In this document: piece after piece, positions 1-10,300 of the stretch | Numbering within the stretch: position 1 is the stretch's first letter | Layout: each line of letters opens with the position of its first letter | Source: Notospermus geniculatus | Taxonomy: Eukaryota; Nemertea; Pilidiophora; Heteronemertea; Lineidae | NCBI GenBank assembly: GCA_002633025.1 | Contig: NMRB01000787.1 | Coordinates: forward strand, 132,530 to 196,529 | Reading direction: 5' to 3' | DNA: 64,000 bases | The notes under the pieces: model-generated | Database searches by the model: none | Seen by the model: only the letters and a program-made list of their open reading frames with translations | What the model was told of the DNA's origin: nothing | Program-made: the position numbers and the translations under genes

Positions 1-177
1 CAATAGGAGCTGTCAGCGAGTTGACCACTAGGTGTCACTAGGGCCCAATTCAATGCATCTAGCGGACCCAGTCATTATCGATCGAGCAGCGATCATAATA
101 CATTTCCTGTACATTTGGTCCGCTAAGACTGTGCTGCCATCTGTTAGCAATATGCGCGGCTGACTGCTCCTATTAGC
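1..177. mobile_element. Palindromic MITE
   Basis: Inverted ends AATAGGAGCTGTCAGC at the left and GCTGACTGCTCCTATT at the right. No coding potential. May be cut by the window edge. Confidence 0.5.
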
Positions 178-366
178 TCATCAGAAAAAAACCTTGAAAA
201 TTAAAATTTTTATTTTGTAATTTTATTTTCATTTTTATAGTAGGTCTGGTAAATGGAACTTCCCAAGGATTTTGAAATTGTTTCATCAAAATCTTTTGAG
301 TGGTTACTGAGATATTTGAGATTATCAAAATTTTGATTTGGTCGCAGGCGAGACACAACTGCAGTC

Positions 367-859
367 ATATTGGGCCGATTTAATAGACGTTTGCTAAGCT
401 AAGCATTGCTTCCACGAAAAATAGATAGGCGTGCGAAAAATGTCCAACTACATTTTTCACCGGAAAGCCCCGTTTTCTAAGCTCTGTACGCTTACTATCC
501 ATCCAAACCGGGATTTTTGGTGAAAATTTAGTTGTACACTTTTCGCATGCCTATCTATTTTTGGTGGAACCAATGGTTAGCTTAAGCATGGCGCACACGA
601 GCGACTAAAATGGGGGCGACTACCGATGCGACTACTAGGTCGCATGCGATAATTACCTTTGAGGTCGATCAGTGATGTCATCCGCGGCATCACTGATCTC
701 CCAGTGAAGCATTTGTCGCAAACGAGTCAAAAAAAACTAAAAAAACTAAAAATATGTTCAGTCGCTCCTGTAGTCGCAAGGCTAGTCGCCTAGAAAATCG
801 CTCAAAAAATCGCTCGTGTGCGCCATGCTTTAGCAATCGTCTATTAAATCGGCCCATAT
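367..859. mobile_element. Nested palindromic MITEs
   Basis: The outer inverted ends read TATTGGGCCGATTTAATAGA and its complement near 840-858. A second palindrome (411-570; CCACGAAAAATAGATAGGCG) is inserted inside. A third inverted pair, GCGCACACGAGCGA / TCGCTCGTGTGCGC, lies at about 590 and 810. Confidence 0.6.
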
Positions 860-949
860 CGGCGACTGATTTGTTCCACGCTGTCGTGCCTCAGACGCAA
901 AGTGATCCGGAAAAGTCAGTCTGCGCCTGTTCTGTGACATCAGCAATAC

Positions 950-1352
950 AAACTCATTCCTCTTTTTGGCATTGTTCGCCCTTTATAATTTGTGTGAATG
1001 GGAGGTACGTTGTATTGTATTTCATCGTGTAGCCCCTACTCGAAACGGGAGGCGTTAATTAGAAATGTTGGCAAAGTGATTCTTCATGAAGCAATAGGCA
1101 TTAGCTTAGTGAGAGATACCTGTAATAAGTTACAGAATGATTTTTTAAGATAGTCTTTTACTGTCAAAAAGAAATGACATGAAACTTTGATAATGGCCGT
1201 ACACATGGATTACAGCCTATTGTAGTTCATTCTAAATAGGTGCAAAGAGGAAGGACCAAGCGTTTGACGGAGTGGTTATTACCACTTGTTACCACTTGGT
1301 GTCAGCAGCTCATTAAAATTAAGAATAAAATCGTCTTCAAACAGTCGTGTTT
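950..1352 (+). repeat. Left arm of a 0.4-kb inverted repeat
   Basis: Inverted match to 2500-2925. Shared landmarks include ATTGTTCGCCCTTTATAATT and TTCAAACAGTCGTG. The arms flank two SLC15 exons. The source element is not recognised. Confidence 0.65.
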
Positions 1353-1474
1353 GGTAGAGTAACCATATCAAAATGCCTATTTGAAGCTGCCCTCTAGTGG
1401 CCTTTTACGGCCCAATCTGCACTACTGTGGATCAGCTCACCTCGGCCTGCACAGAGTTGACTTCATGACATGTG

Positions 1475-1584
1475 CTCATATTCATAAAAGTTAGCAAATG
1501 CTTTTACCTAAAGTTTTGTAGTACATGTACATTTACATTGGACCTTACTGTGCAATTTTCTAACTTTTATGAATACCAGCCATG
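1475..1584. mobile_element. MITE family M1
   Basis: Perfect inverted ends TATTCATAAAAGTTAG / CTAACTTTTATGAATA, with GCAAATGCTTTTAC inside. The right end ACCAGCCAT abuts the SLC15 exon region. Confidence 0.7.
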
Positions 1585-1603
1585 GAATCTCTTCTGTTTA
1601 CAG

Positions 1604-1753
1604 CTGTGGGTACAGTTTTTGCCACTGTGTCCCTCATATGCGCCGATTACATTGAAATCATATGGAGGTTACATGGCTGGAAATGCTCCAAATTTTGCCA
1701 GGTTCCGCAGTTTGTGATGATGGGCATAGCGGATTACTTGGTGTTCATTCCAG
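1604..1753 (+). CDS. SLC15-like exon (antepenultimate)
   Basis: The exon is bounded by the acceptor tctgtttacag and the donor gtgagt. It encodes a membrane helix followed by the VPQF...IADYLVF segment. It begins about 20 bp after the right end of a MITE at 1475-1584. It lies, with the next exon, between two inverted 0.4-kb repeat arms. Confidence 0.72.
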
Positions 1754-3868
1754 GTGAGTCAGTGTATTCATTTTAGTACATGTAATCAACTGATGGATTG
1801 CACATGTTAGAAAGAAAAAGGATGACGATTTCACACACATTTACCAAACAGGCCTAACGACTTAGGCCAACTGAGTGGTCATTCGTGCTTAGGAATACAA
1901 CAAGCATGACTGCCATATTCCCTTCAGTAACGAAGCTGCTTTGGTTGCTAATAAAATAATCTCATACCATCACATTTCTCTCAGCGTTTGAGTTTTCCTA
2001 TCGAGAGAGCTTCCCTGGTCTTCAGAGCACCACCACTGGATTCTTCTTCGGCATTGGTTCATTTTTCGGGCTGATAATCTTCCTCATATTCATTCCACTA
2101 GGAACAGTGCCGGTGAAAGGTAAGTTTTATTTCATTACTTTGAAGCACCCGAAAACGAGGACCCTGCCACCCTCTGCATTGACATTTTATGTACATGTAA
2201 GGGAGAGCGGGGCACTTTTTGAATTTTGGGCCCTCACGAAGTCATTTTTTTGCATTAGGTGAAAAATTCATTTACAGATTGACAGAGTAACATTTACGAT
2301 ACTCTTATGCCAAACCATTAAAATCGAGCTAGGTTAAACAGTAGTGGAGAAAATTAGGTTTAAAAATAAGTTTAATGTGCACATGTACATGTACGTACAC
2401 GGACTTACATGTACAATGCGGTTGCGACACGTCATCAAACTCACTTTAGGAGTCATGCATGCAGTTGATAGTGCGAGGACAAGCATCCACAGGGCCCATA
2501 TTCCACGACTGTTTGAAGAGGACTTTCTTAATTTTAATGAGATGTGAGGTCCCATGCGCTGCTGACACCAAGCGGTAACAACTGGAAATAACCATTGCGT
2601 CAAACGCTAGGCCCTTCCTCTTTATACCTACATGTATTTAGAACGAACTTACAATAGGCCGTAAATCCATGTGTACGCCCATATCAAAGTTTCATGCCTC
2701 CCATTGTTTTTGACAGTAAAAGACTATAATCTTAAAAAAAACATTCTCTAACTTACTACAGTGATCTCTCACTAAGCTAATGCCGATTGCTGCATGAAGA
2801 ATCTCTGTCAACATTTCTAATTAACGCCACCCGTTTTGAGTAGGCCTAGACAATGAAATACAATACAACGTACCTCCCATTCACACAAATTATAAAGGGC
2901 GAACAATGCCAAAAGAGGAATGAATTCGTGTTGGAAACAGGTGAAAGTAAAAATCACCGTTTATTCTTGATGGATCAAGAAAATTATTCTAACTTGTTAG
3001 CGTCACTTCTTACGTTATCAAGGTTGAATCTTCAGGGAGAATACTTGTTTGTGTACTTCTAATTTAGTCCTCCCGGTTTTTGGCCTCAAACCGCAAACTA
3101 ACCACAACGTTTGCCATGATCATCACGCTCCACGAGAAAGTCGTGCACACGAAGTGCTAGGTTCAAACAGTCGTGAATAATAAAACCTTGCTAGCTTAGT
3201 TGGCCGCTCGTTGTGTACATTGCCTGTACAAACTAGGCACTGTAGCAGGCAACTAAGCCTAGCAAGGTTTTATGAATATGGGCCCAGATAGCCTCCCACT
3301 CGTGATTAGGCCTAGGCTACTCATCTTGCATGCTCATACATGAAACTGGGAAGTTGATGCAATTTCCCTTCGATAACGCAACGTCAGATATCACATTTCA
3401 GTTCTGCAGTTTCATTGCTTGTGGCTGATTAATCCCAGTGATAAATTCCGATTTCCAGTTGGAGAATACAGTAACAAAGGGAAATTCCTGGAACTCTTCT
3501 CCTCCCTTGCCGGTCTGGTGCTCCTGACAACGGTAGTCATTCTCTGCCCACTGATCCGCTGGTACACCAGGGTCAGAAACAATCTACGTACTGCTGAAGA
3601 GGGCGAGACAATCACACCACAGTCGTCATCAGTTCTACAACCTCAGCACTCAGATGCAACTAATCAGGGAATATTCCCCGTCAGCATCGAAGGAAGACGT
3701 CAGGAATGCAGTTTCGACTCTTCTGAGACTGTTTATAGTGCTAACACCCTGGACATCGTCTCGAGGTTCATGGAAGGAAGGAGTTTCGACCGCGAAGACT
3801 GTTCCCCTCTGAATGATGTAAGCAGCACTCCTGCTTATGAAGACAGCATCGATACTGAGGTGGATTAA
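1604..3868 (+). CDS. SLC15-family (POT/PTR) proton-coupled peptide/histidine transporter, C-terminal exons
   Basis: The last three exons of a proton-coupled oligopeptide transporter are present: 1604-1753, 1985-2119 and 3459-3868 (stop TAA at 3866). Every junction is GT/AG and phase 1, so the frame is continuous. The joined protein carries VPQFVMMGIADYLVFIP followed by FEFSYRESFPG, which corresponds to the conserved late-helix segment of SLC15A3/A4 (there a VPQ/IPQ-x-LxGISE...LEFAY motif). It then has a Gly/Phe-rich helix and a last membrane helix at about 3480-3550, and ends in a long Ser/Thr/Glu-rich cytoplasmic tail with no recognisable domain. Members move di/tripeptides and histidine with protons at plasma or endolysosomal membranes. 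The N-terminal helices must lie left of the window. An in-frame ATG at 1582 exists, but the pyrimidine-rich acceptor at 1603 fits better than a start. The family call is firm; the subtype is not. Confidence 0.8.
1985..2119 (+). CDS. SLC15-like exon (penultimate)
   Basis: The acceptor is tttctctcag and the donor AAAG|gtaagt. Its 45 codons carry FEFSYRESFPGL and a helix, the SLC15 region that follows the LEFAY motif. Confidence 0.75.
2500..2925 (-). repeat. Right arm of a 0.4-kb inverted repeat
   Basis: Reverse complement of the 950-1352 repeat with scattered substitutions and small indels, in the last SLC15 intron. Confidence 0.65.
3175..3285. mobile_element. Palindromic MITE
   Basis: AATAAAACCTTGCTAGCTTA at the left, with TAAGCCTAGCAAGGTTTTAT as the inverted right end. 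Confidence 0.55.
3459..3868 (+). CDS. SLC15-like terminal exon
   Basis: The acceptor is gatttccag; the exon stays open to TAA at 3866. It encodes the last transmembrane helix and then roughly 90 hydrophilic residues forming the cytoplasmic tail. The tail is longer than in vertebrate SLC15A4, by family knowledge. Confidence 0.75.
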
Positions 3869-4000
3869 ATGGCGAAGTGTAGGGCCTACATGTAGGCCTA
3901 GATAGATCTGTAGGTGATTGTGAGACGCCAGTAATACAAAGTCAATTCGCCGACAAGGTCACGGGACGGGAGCGGATCATGGGAGGGCTCAGTGCAAATT

Positions 4001-4111
4001 ATGGCTAAGTTAGCAAATGCTTTAACTTACGATTTGCACAGCGAGGTCCAATGTAAATGTACTGCAAAACTTGAAGTAAAAGCATTTGCTACCTTTTATG
4101 AATACCAGCCA
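4001..4111. mobile_element. MITE family M1
   Basis: ATGGCT...TAGCAAATGCTTTAACTT at the left and AAAAGCATTTGCTACCTTTT...ATACCAGCCA at the right. Confidence 0.65.
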
Positions 4112-5594
4112 ATACATGTAGGTTAGATGAGTTTCCTTTCATCTAAATAAGAAATAAGCCAGACTTAAGTACAGAAGTGAATATGTCCTCCTTAGGAAGA
4201 GTTTATTGTATACGGCATGTATTCAAGAGCAAGTAATGCACATTGATGACACCATATACATGTAAATATGATGAGAAACTTAGAGATATTCTATCGCAGC
4301 AAATTCTCGAACCATCAGGAAATTGTGAGAAATTTATCTTTGTTCTTATAACGGCTGTATCGATCAGTTAATCAACCAACACGTATTCCAGGCTACAGTG
4401 AAATGGTGGCATTATGAAAGAGTCACATTGTCAAACTCACTGTAAAAAATTATCATGCTATGCAGGAAAAAAAGATGTTCGCGTTATTCATGTTTTCGTT
4501 GCACTGTAATTAATTTTGAAGATATAATCCTAAGAAAGTTTGGACTGTGTACTCCACGTCTATAGTAGCTAATATACATTCAGTTCTCCTTAAAATGAGT
4601 ATGGTTGGCAATAATTCAGACTCGCTTTGGTTCCAACTTGGGAATGGCATGAAATGAGCCAATAAAGTCTGGCAACATCTAACTTTGACCCAATGGAATG
4701 CGGAAGTTAGGAAATTGATAGTTGGATTTTCCACGGACCTTTAATCACACGCGGCTATTGAATAACCAGGGGAGAGCGCGAACAATCGGGGAACGACCAC
4801 AAATCATCGACGGGCATGATTAAAACAGCAAAGCTCTGCCACATCACATGACTTCCGCATTCCATTGGGTCGAAGTTAGATGTTGCCAGACTTTACAAAA
4901 GTGCAATAGCTCAAGTCGTTGTTTCACAAAAGACAACTAGAAATATACCCGATCGAACACAAGTACATGTCGGAATGCATCTTGAAGAACACAAAAAAAT
5001 GAAATAAATGACTGATCGTGAAGAATTGTGCATTAATTTAAGGCTCGCTCTTCTTGGTTTCATCATATTATTAATATTATGATACAGCACACTTTCTATC
5101 CATACATGTAGGTAGGGCATGTTCTACATTCGTGATTTTAGTAATAGTTAACCAACTGACAGCTAGATGGCGAACTGGTCTGAATTAAACCTTGTGTGCA
5201 TCCAAGTCGATGTATAACAGGACGCCACATTTATTGTGGTTACCGACATGCTTACAGACAATTGCAGAGGTGTTTTGAATTGGTTGTTGTCGAGAAGAAA
5301 GAAGCTTTCATAATACCAGGTCAGTGATTTTCAAAACCACTTGTGCAAAGAAAGGCAGATGAGCAAAGCCAAAACGTGTTCGCACAGAAATGACGGATGG
5401 CATTCCGGCGCGGAGTGGACATTGCCCTACTGCAAGGAATAGAGTCTAAGGAATAGGGTACTTTCTCCGACATGTTCAAGAGGTTCATGGAGGTTCATTT
5501 GATGCTCAGCTGCGTCACCGATTGAACCAGCGGTATTCGCAACTGGTCTGACAGGAACTGGTGACACACGCCGATGTTCCCAATGCGCCACACT
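4112..5594. other. Non-coding stretch after the SLC15 gene
   Basis: No convincing exon on either strand. The only structure seen is an inverted pair (about 4665-4710 and 4852-4897; GGCAACATCTAACTT and complement). Confidence 0.5.
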
Positions 5595-6573
5595 ATGGGC
5601 CGTATTTTAGAACGTTCCTGAACGTTTGTACTGCAACTCTGGAGTTGCAATTGTGGAAGTCGGTTTTAATTGAAACACGAGGCGGCGCTGATGATCATGA
5701 CATGTACAGTTCCTTTGGAAGTGTCATGCCAGCACGTGTAACTTTTCACACGCACGCAGTTTAACCAACACAATTTGTTTCTTCTATTTGTCCTACCCCT
5801 CTCTTTTGGGGGAAGGGTACTCCAGGGCTGGGTTTCACAAAGAATCTTAAGTCTAAGAAAAAACTTAAGTCTGAAATGAAGTCATCTGATTTGCTGAAAC
5901 CTGGTCACATGATGACTTAAGTCAAACTTTAGACTTAAGATTCTTTGTGAAACTGGGCCCAGTAATGAGCAGCAAGGGCCGTATGCATAAAACATCTTAA
6001 GTGTAAAATTTCCCTTATCTTTTGTTTGGAACATAGTTTAAGGGAAATTTTATACTTAAGATGTTTTGTGCATGCGGCCCTTACCGTTCCGGCGTTTGGT
6101 TTATGTCTGTAACGGAATGTATGACGCATTCTTGCGGACAGTTTGACATGTAGATGTAATGATGTATCGTGAATGGTATCAATGCTCCCATCCCTTGAGC
6201 AACCTGTTTTCCTGGAGTTTGTCGTGGTATGAAACTCCCGCTCCTCAGGTGATATCCGCGAGACGGTTTCTGCAGACGTCAGCTGCATCATTGTGTATTC
6301 AGGTTGCTTACCTAATACTTGATAGCTGTACAGTACATGTAAATTCCGGAGTCGACATGACGCTACACATGTGACATCTTTTAGACACTTGTATAACTAG
6401 TTACTTCCATAGTTGCAATTCCAGAGTTGCAACAGCACTTCCAGAGTTGCAACAATTCCAGAGTTGCACCGTAACAAACGTTAAGGTCGACATTAAGTCT
6501 ATTGTAAAACCATCGAGAACAATAGATTTAAGGTGGACCTTAATGTTAAGGAATGTTCTAAAATACGGCCCAT
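5595..6573. mobile_element. Composite palindromic element with two nested MITEs
   Basis: Outer ends ATGGGCCGTATTTTAGAAC and GTTCTAAAATACGGCCCAT are exact inverses. Inside are two further palindromes: 5827-5960 (TTTCACAAAGAATCTTAAG ends) and 5975-6082 (GGGCCGTATGCATAAAACAT ends). GTTGCAACTCC-like 10-mers recur near both outer ends. Confidence 0.65.
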
Positions 6574-6867
6574 GACCTGTCTACATGAATGAGCGATAAA
6601 TGATGAGGTTAGCGTTCTTCTTTCGCAATGCCCGTACTACCTACTGAACAAAGCCGTTTTTCCTCTCCACATGACAAATAGCACATGAAGTCTCCCTCTC
6701 TTTGCACAGAGTACATGTAGGCCTATACACTACTATCCTGTTATCTGAAGAATCTAGATGAGGTGGGTAGCGAGGTTAAATCATCTATTGGCTAGGATAA
6801 TGTGCCACGCATATTTCGATACAAAAATTGGAATGAATTGACGCCTGAAATTACCAGGGGGAATTAA

Positions 6868-7021
6868 AGTGAACAACTGGGAGTAGTTGGCCGCCAGACA
6901 GTGGTGGGCCACCAACTGATACAACATTCTTTGCAGTGGAGAATGACTCAGTTGACAAACTAATATCTGTCAGCAGGTGGCCGACCACTGCACGGTGGCC
7001 AAGTATTCTCTTGTTCACCCT
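6868..7021. mobile_element. Palindromic MITE
   Basis: GTGAACAAC...AGTTGGCCGCC at the left matches the complement of GGTGGCCAAG...TTGTTCAC at the right. Confidence 0.5.
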
Positions 7022-7233
7022 ACGTGGCTTTTATAAAACTTCATAAAAACCCGATTGCATGCTGAGGATTCAAAATCAGATGTTCCCTGTGTACACAATG
7101 TTCATTGTCCTTTTGAGATTAATCTGGTGGCAGAAGATGCAAACACTCATGTTACCAATGGTAAGAAATAATCCAACATGCATTTTTTACAGTGTAGCTA
7201 CGCAGTAAGCCAGCCGATATCAAAACGGCTGAT

Positions 7234-7366
7234 TTACAGTTGGCCACAATCAGCAATTGCGACAGGTTCTAATGTTTTACCGGAGTCTGAACCGACGGCC
7301 TCCAGTTTCTTCACCACGTCATCTCCTTCAACGACACTCCCGAATACAACATGCTTGCCATCCAAC
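7234..7366 (-). CDS. PPIA-like: Cyclophilin gene 1, exon 5
   Basis: Encodes [14 protein letters not shown] to the C-terminal IADCGQL and TAA. The conserved His of the active site is in GKHV. Confidence 0.9.
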
Positions 7367-10300
7367 CTGTAAAGAAACGTAAAAGCATGATGTTTTTGTT
7401 CTATTATTAGTGAGGTTAAAACATGAACGATAAACGTAAACGGTGGAGTGAGACGTCATTCACGTGTCGTATAGTTTACGTTTATCGTTCACACTTTCTT
7501 AGGCCCCAGTGAGGTTCCGCAAATCTGACGGAAAACACCTGAAGCACGAAATACCAAAAATAGATAAGCGAGCGAAAAATGTACAACTAAATTTTCACCA
7601 AAAGCCCCTTTTTCTAAGCTCTGTACAGCCAATTTCGTCGATCCCGCCATCAAACTGTAGCTTCATTTCCAGGACCTAATGTCTTTCTGGAGATGGTTGG
7701 TACCGTACCACAAATGTCCCCGCCGGCAGTGCCTCTTTTAGCATCATGTACTATAAGACAGAGAGTTTTGGTGCATCTTGAATTTTTAAATTTCCTCTCC
7801 GTATTTACGAAACAAAAAGATAAACAAAAGATAAATTTCAAGGTTAATATACACCGCAACTCTGTCGGTCTACGTCATACACTGAAAGTCGGTCTTGCAG
7901 CAGACGATATTTGTCGTACATGTACCAACTATCTCCTCAAATGCATACGTCATGGAAATGAAGTCCAATTTCGTATTTGGCACGTCGTGTTTCGTCAGAT
8001 TTGCGAAAACTCACGGACACTAATAGCGTAATGTATTTCAGGAGACGGTTGGTACCGACATTAGGGACGTTTCGAAATCAAACGATGAGCGTAAACGTTA
8101 ACGACAACGTTATTTTCGTACAGAAAATGCAATATAAAATTTGGTTAATGTGTAGTATGAAAATAACGTTGTCGGTAACGTTTACGCTTATCGTTTGATT
8201 TCGAAACCTCTCTACAGAAAGGAACGAAGCGATTGACAATTCAGTATTCTCCATTTTATGTGAACGAGATGCGAACTCTCTTTTACCAGTTTTCTCCATG
8301 TGAGGGTGGTGTTGCTTTGAGCGAAAATGGTTTTGTGTTGAATTATGACAGGCAGGCTATCTGTCTGGGGTTTTTTATAATCAATTACTTGAAATAAAAG
8401 TACAGAAGGGGTCGAAGCCGAGGCATTATTGGCCCATTATGTGCTCCGCGAAATCATTATCAGAAACAACAGCACGGCATACATACCAGGTTGTCTTTGC
8501 CGTGCAAATGAAGAATTGAGAGCCATTGGTGTTGGGTCCTGCATTGGCCATGGAAAGGATTCCTGAAAAGAATTTGGTTTGAGAGAGTTCGTTGTTTTCA
8601 TTGACCATATTCTATCTGAGTGTCCCCCAAACAAAGTGGGCACTAGCATATGGAAGGCATTCCCAGTCACTGCACCAACTTTCGCCTGATCATGAATAGG
8701 AATATTAACTTAGTTGTTCGTTCCTATATGTATTTTGACCAAAACATCGTGATCAAAAAGTCTCCATCGGTCAACTTAAAAGCAAAGTGAATGATGAGTA
8801 TGTCGCTATCACTAGTAGCAAAATCAGACTTAGTGTACTCAAGTTATTTCTATCCATGGCTTAAGCTACCTACATGTAGGGCATCCTCAGAATTTAAAAT
8901 GGAATAGATATCTGTACTTCAATATTACATGCCTGATGGCGAAGACCCCCCCCCCCCATTGCCACAACGAGGAGGCCTCGCCACTCTTTGTCAATATACT
9001 AACCAGAGCCTGTGTGTTTCAGTGTAAAATTCTCATCTGCGAACTTCTCCCCGTAGATGCTCTTGCCTCCCGTGCCGTTACCTCGGGTGAAATCACCGCC
9101 CTGGCACATGAAGCCAGGAATGATACGATGAAAGCTGGATCCCTTGTAGCCAAAACCTTTTTCTCCAGTGCACAGAGCACGGAAGTTCTCTATAAAACAA
9201 AAGAACAAGATATACCCGGTGTAGCATCTGGCAGTGTTCCCCATCTGTGAGTATTCCCCTCCCATTGTCTGACGGAATAGGCAACGACAATAGGGGACAC
9301 AGAGAGAAACATGTCGACTTATCTGCCAGCTTTTCCCAAACAATAAGGGGGAGTGACCCACAGAAGCACTAGCAGATATAACACCGGTAGTTCTGTCTGT
9401 CAAATAAGAAATCACATCACTGACATGAGAAGTCCACGCGGATATATTATGGGTATATCCAAAAATAGATAAGCGAGCTTACATGTATCTATTTTTGGTA
9501 TATCACACTGTACCTCTCCAGCATGTCCTACCTCCACGGACGGTGGCCAGGCAGTAGCCGTAGGTAGGCTGGCTTTGTCTCTTGCCCAAAATACTCTCCC
9601 TTGAGCAATGACGTCACTTCTCATCATGCTCAACGCCTACTGCCTGGCATCCGTCTACGCAGCGCCATCTAGACGGTGGCCATGGAACCAGGCTAGTATA
9701 GATAAACTAAATGTCCATGACTGTACATGTCATGCATGTAGGTGCCCTGTCCTAAATGTCAACCAGTGAGACGAAAAATGTACAATTCCTGACGGAAGGT
9801 GATGAAAAACAAGATAAGGAGGTTTGCTCATTGTAAAAATCTACAAATGTAAAATATTACGACTTTTAAACAATTTTCTCAACCTAGGCCCTAATTATTC
9901 TCGAATTTCCAGGGCCCTCACCACTTACCAGCTGTCTTGGGAACCACATCTGCACGGAGCTGAAATAAAATGGAATGGAATAGTAGCAATTTTTGGTAGG
10001 CCTATACCATCGATGTATACAGTACATGTTTTTCGCACCATTACCAACTGTCTTAGGAACAATATCAGCACGGAGCTGAAGTACATGTATGTAGGCCTAT
10101 ATGGAACGGAATGGTAGCAATTTCTGTTTTGTTTCATCTCAGTCATGTCAGTCAGTTCCACCAGCGGTGGCGAAGGAAGCGAGCGCCAAGAACAGGAACC
10201 ACTCTGTTGACTGACCATACCGTAGGCCTACTTGATTTCCCTAACCTCAACCCTCACTCTCAATCTTGCTTCTTGGCAATCAGAACCGATACGGTAGGCT

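Noticed and set aside
1472-1717. 81-codon ORF on the plus strand across 1472-1717
   Set aside because: It runs through a MITE and then the SLC15 exon in a wrong frame.
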